Below, piece by piece: positions 63,099 through 64,000 of a stretch of 64,000 nucleotides of DNA. This DNA comes from CAZNUM01 sp964539305 (GTDB lineage: Bacteria > Fidelibacterota > Marinisomatia > Marinisomatales > TCS55), in assembly GCA_964539305.1 (NCBI GenBank), contig CAZIIM010000007.1:5566-69565 (forward strand). The letters run 5' to 3'. Position numbers and translations under genes: made by a program. The notes beneath the pieces are model-generated. The model saw nothing but the letters and a program-made list of their open reading frames with translations, searched no databases and had not been told where the DNA came from. Positions within the stretch are counted from its first letter, which is position 1. Each line of letters begins with the position of its first letter.

Positions 63099-64000
63099 AT
63101 GTATATATCGAATCTCACCATCCATGGATTTAAATCCTTTGCCAAAAAAGAACATTTAACCTTTGGCGAGGGAATTACTGTTATTGTCGGACCCAATGGC
63201 TGTGGCAAGACCAATATTGTCGATGCCATCCGGTGGGTACTGGGGGAGCAGAAATATTCTGTTCTCCGCAGCGGAAAAATGGGGGACGTTATCTTTAATG
63301 GCGCCAAGGGTGTGAAACCTCTCAGCGTTTGTGAAGCTTCCCTTACGGTCCACAATAACAAAGGGAAACTTCCGGTGGAGTATAATGACATTGAAATCAG
63401 CCGCCGTGTTTACCGGAATGGGGAAAGCGAATATTTCCTGAATCGTACGCCCTGTCGCTTGAAGGATGTTCAGGATTTATTTGTGGATACGGGGATGGGA
63501 GCAGATGCCTATTCCGTTATTGAACTGAAAATGATTGAACAAATCCTCTCGGAAACGGGGGATGATCGGAAGCGCCTGTTTGAGGAAGCTGCCGGTGTGA
63601 ATAAATATAAAAGTCAGCGTCAGGCGGCCTTGCGGAAATTTGAAACCATCCGGCTCGACCTGGAACGGGTGAATGATATTATCCAGGAGGTGGATCAGAA
63701 AGTTCATGCCTTAAACTTGCAGTTGAAACGGTTCAAGCGGTATGAAAAACTGACGGAGGAGTTGGAAGAACGGGAAGTTCAACTGGCGGCTCTGCGGATA
63801 CATGAATATCACGCCCGTCTGGCACCGGTGAAGAAGCGCATTCAGGAAATACAGGAGTTACAAAAGTCTGCCAGTTCCGATCAGACCTTGAAGGAACAGG
63901 AACTGGAACGGGTACAGCGGGTCTACGAGGAACAGCAGCAGGAGCTGGAAACCCTTCGTCGGGGTCTGACGGCACTGGAGGAGGAACGGGAATCGGTCCG
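63099..64000 (+). CDS. smc: chromosome segregation protein SMC, 3' end beyond window
   Basis: N-terminal part of SMC, the condensin ATPase that compacts and segregates the chromosome. It opens MYISNLTIHGFKSF with Walker A GPNGCGKTN (Lys37), a Thr replacing the more common Ser. IRWVLGEQ, FNGAKGVKPLS and GMGADAYSVIE follow, then a long coiled coil from about residue 165. The 300 visible residues run off the right edge, so hinge and C-terminal ATPase half are not seen. Confidence 0.95.
   Translation, partial: MYISNLTIHGFKSFAKKEHLTFGEGITVIVGPNGCGKTNIVDAIRWVLGEQKYSVLRSGKMGDVIFNGAKGVKPLSVCEASLTVHNNKGKLPVEYNDIEISRRVYRNGESEYFLNRTPCRLKDVQDLFVDTGMGADAYSVIELKMIEQILSETGDDRKRLFEEAAGVNKYKSQRQAALRKFETIRLDLERVNDIIQEVDQKVHALNLQLKRFKRYEKLTEELEEREVQLAALRIHEYHARLAPVKKRIQEIQELQKSASSDQTLKEQELERVQRVYEEQQQELETLRRGLTALEEERESV

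Noticed and set aside
1..64000. CRISPR arrays, tRNA or rRNA genes, IS elements, phage or plasmid modules
   Set aside because: None of the intergenic spaces carries spaced repeats, cloverleaf signatures or transposase frames; the region looks like core chromosome.

Overview
The window is one continuous, gene-dense stretch of a bacterial chromosome of about 50% GC. No CRISPR array, insertion sequence, integrase, phage gene, rRNA or tRNA was recognised. The cell is Gram-negative: it has a TonB-dependent outer-membrane receptor, two barrel-like secreted proteins, many lipoproteins and an HrcA/CIRCE heat-shock site. A PorZ-like double beta-propeller protein, a FlgD-like C-terminal fold, a DUF4834-like protein and a DUF1343 (NamZ-type) glycosidase point to the Fibrobacterota-Chlorobiota-Bacteroidota (FCB) superphylum, perhaps a Marinimicrobia-like lineage. 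That placement is inference from gene content only. TGA is used as an ordinary stop.

Layout. 1-4.6 kb: the 3' end of a cytochrome c gene, pabA-pabB (minus strand), a methyltransferase plus fatty-acid/sterol hydroxylase pair, a Tat-signal protein with three His-x-His motifs, and a tiny lipoprotein frame broken by TGA. 4.6-13.5 kb: a response regulator with a dead GGDEF and an intact EAL domain, a very basic Lys/Ala-rich protein, membrane proteins, an aldehyde dehydrogenase, an M50 protease and a PorZ-like protein. 13.5-17.8 kb (minus): an OPT transporter, adenosine deaminase and Cys/Met PLP lyase, tightly coupled. 18-20.4 kb: a TPP riboswitch driving a TonB-dependent receptor. 20.5-29 kb: polA, an ABC transporter, a nucleoside deoxyribosyltransferase-like protein, alr, a NamZ-like enzyme and a secreted barrel protein. 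29-38 kb: an MFS (UMF1) transporter, a thioesterase, lipoproteins, acetyl-CoA synthetase, leucyl aminopeptidase, an HD protein and rmuC. 38-46 kb: an SLC12-like transporter, a ClpB without its N-domain, and a one-chain UvrD-type helicase-nuclease (minus). 46-48.3 kb: a Spy-like lipoprotein, ECF sigma factor, putative anti-sigma factor and Spy-like periplasmic protein. 48.4-52 kb (minus): msrA and the three-gene proton-translocating transhydrogenase. 52-64 kb: a MORN-type repeat lipoprotein, MscS, DUF423, dut, groES-groEL, folB-folK-deoxynucleoside kinase, a zinc-type dehydrogenase, a 2Fe-2S ferredoxin, rsmE, a HIT protein and the 5' part of smc.

The most distinctive biology is the envelope-stress-like sigma/anti-sigma/Spy module, the TPP-controlled outer-membrane receptor, the N-domain-less ClpB, and the helicase-nuclease fusion with Fe-S-type cysteines. 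No single locus is clearly a new system.

Assembly caution. There are three 100-N gaps. Two of them are flanked by an identical 55-bp sequence on each side, which looks like contig ends overlapping by a fixed k-mer that were never merged. Removing 155 bp at each restores one frame in the MORN-type gene (528 aa) and in rsmE (246 aa). The third gap hides real sequence in the MFS gene.
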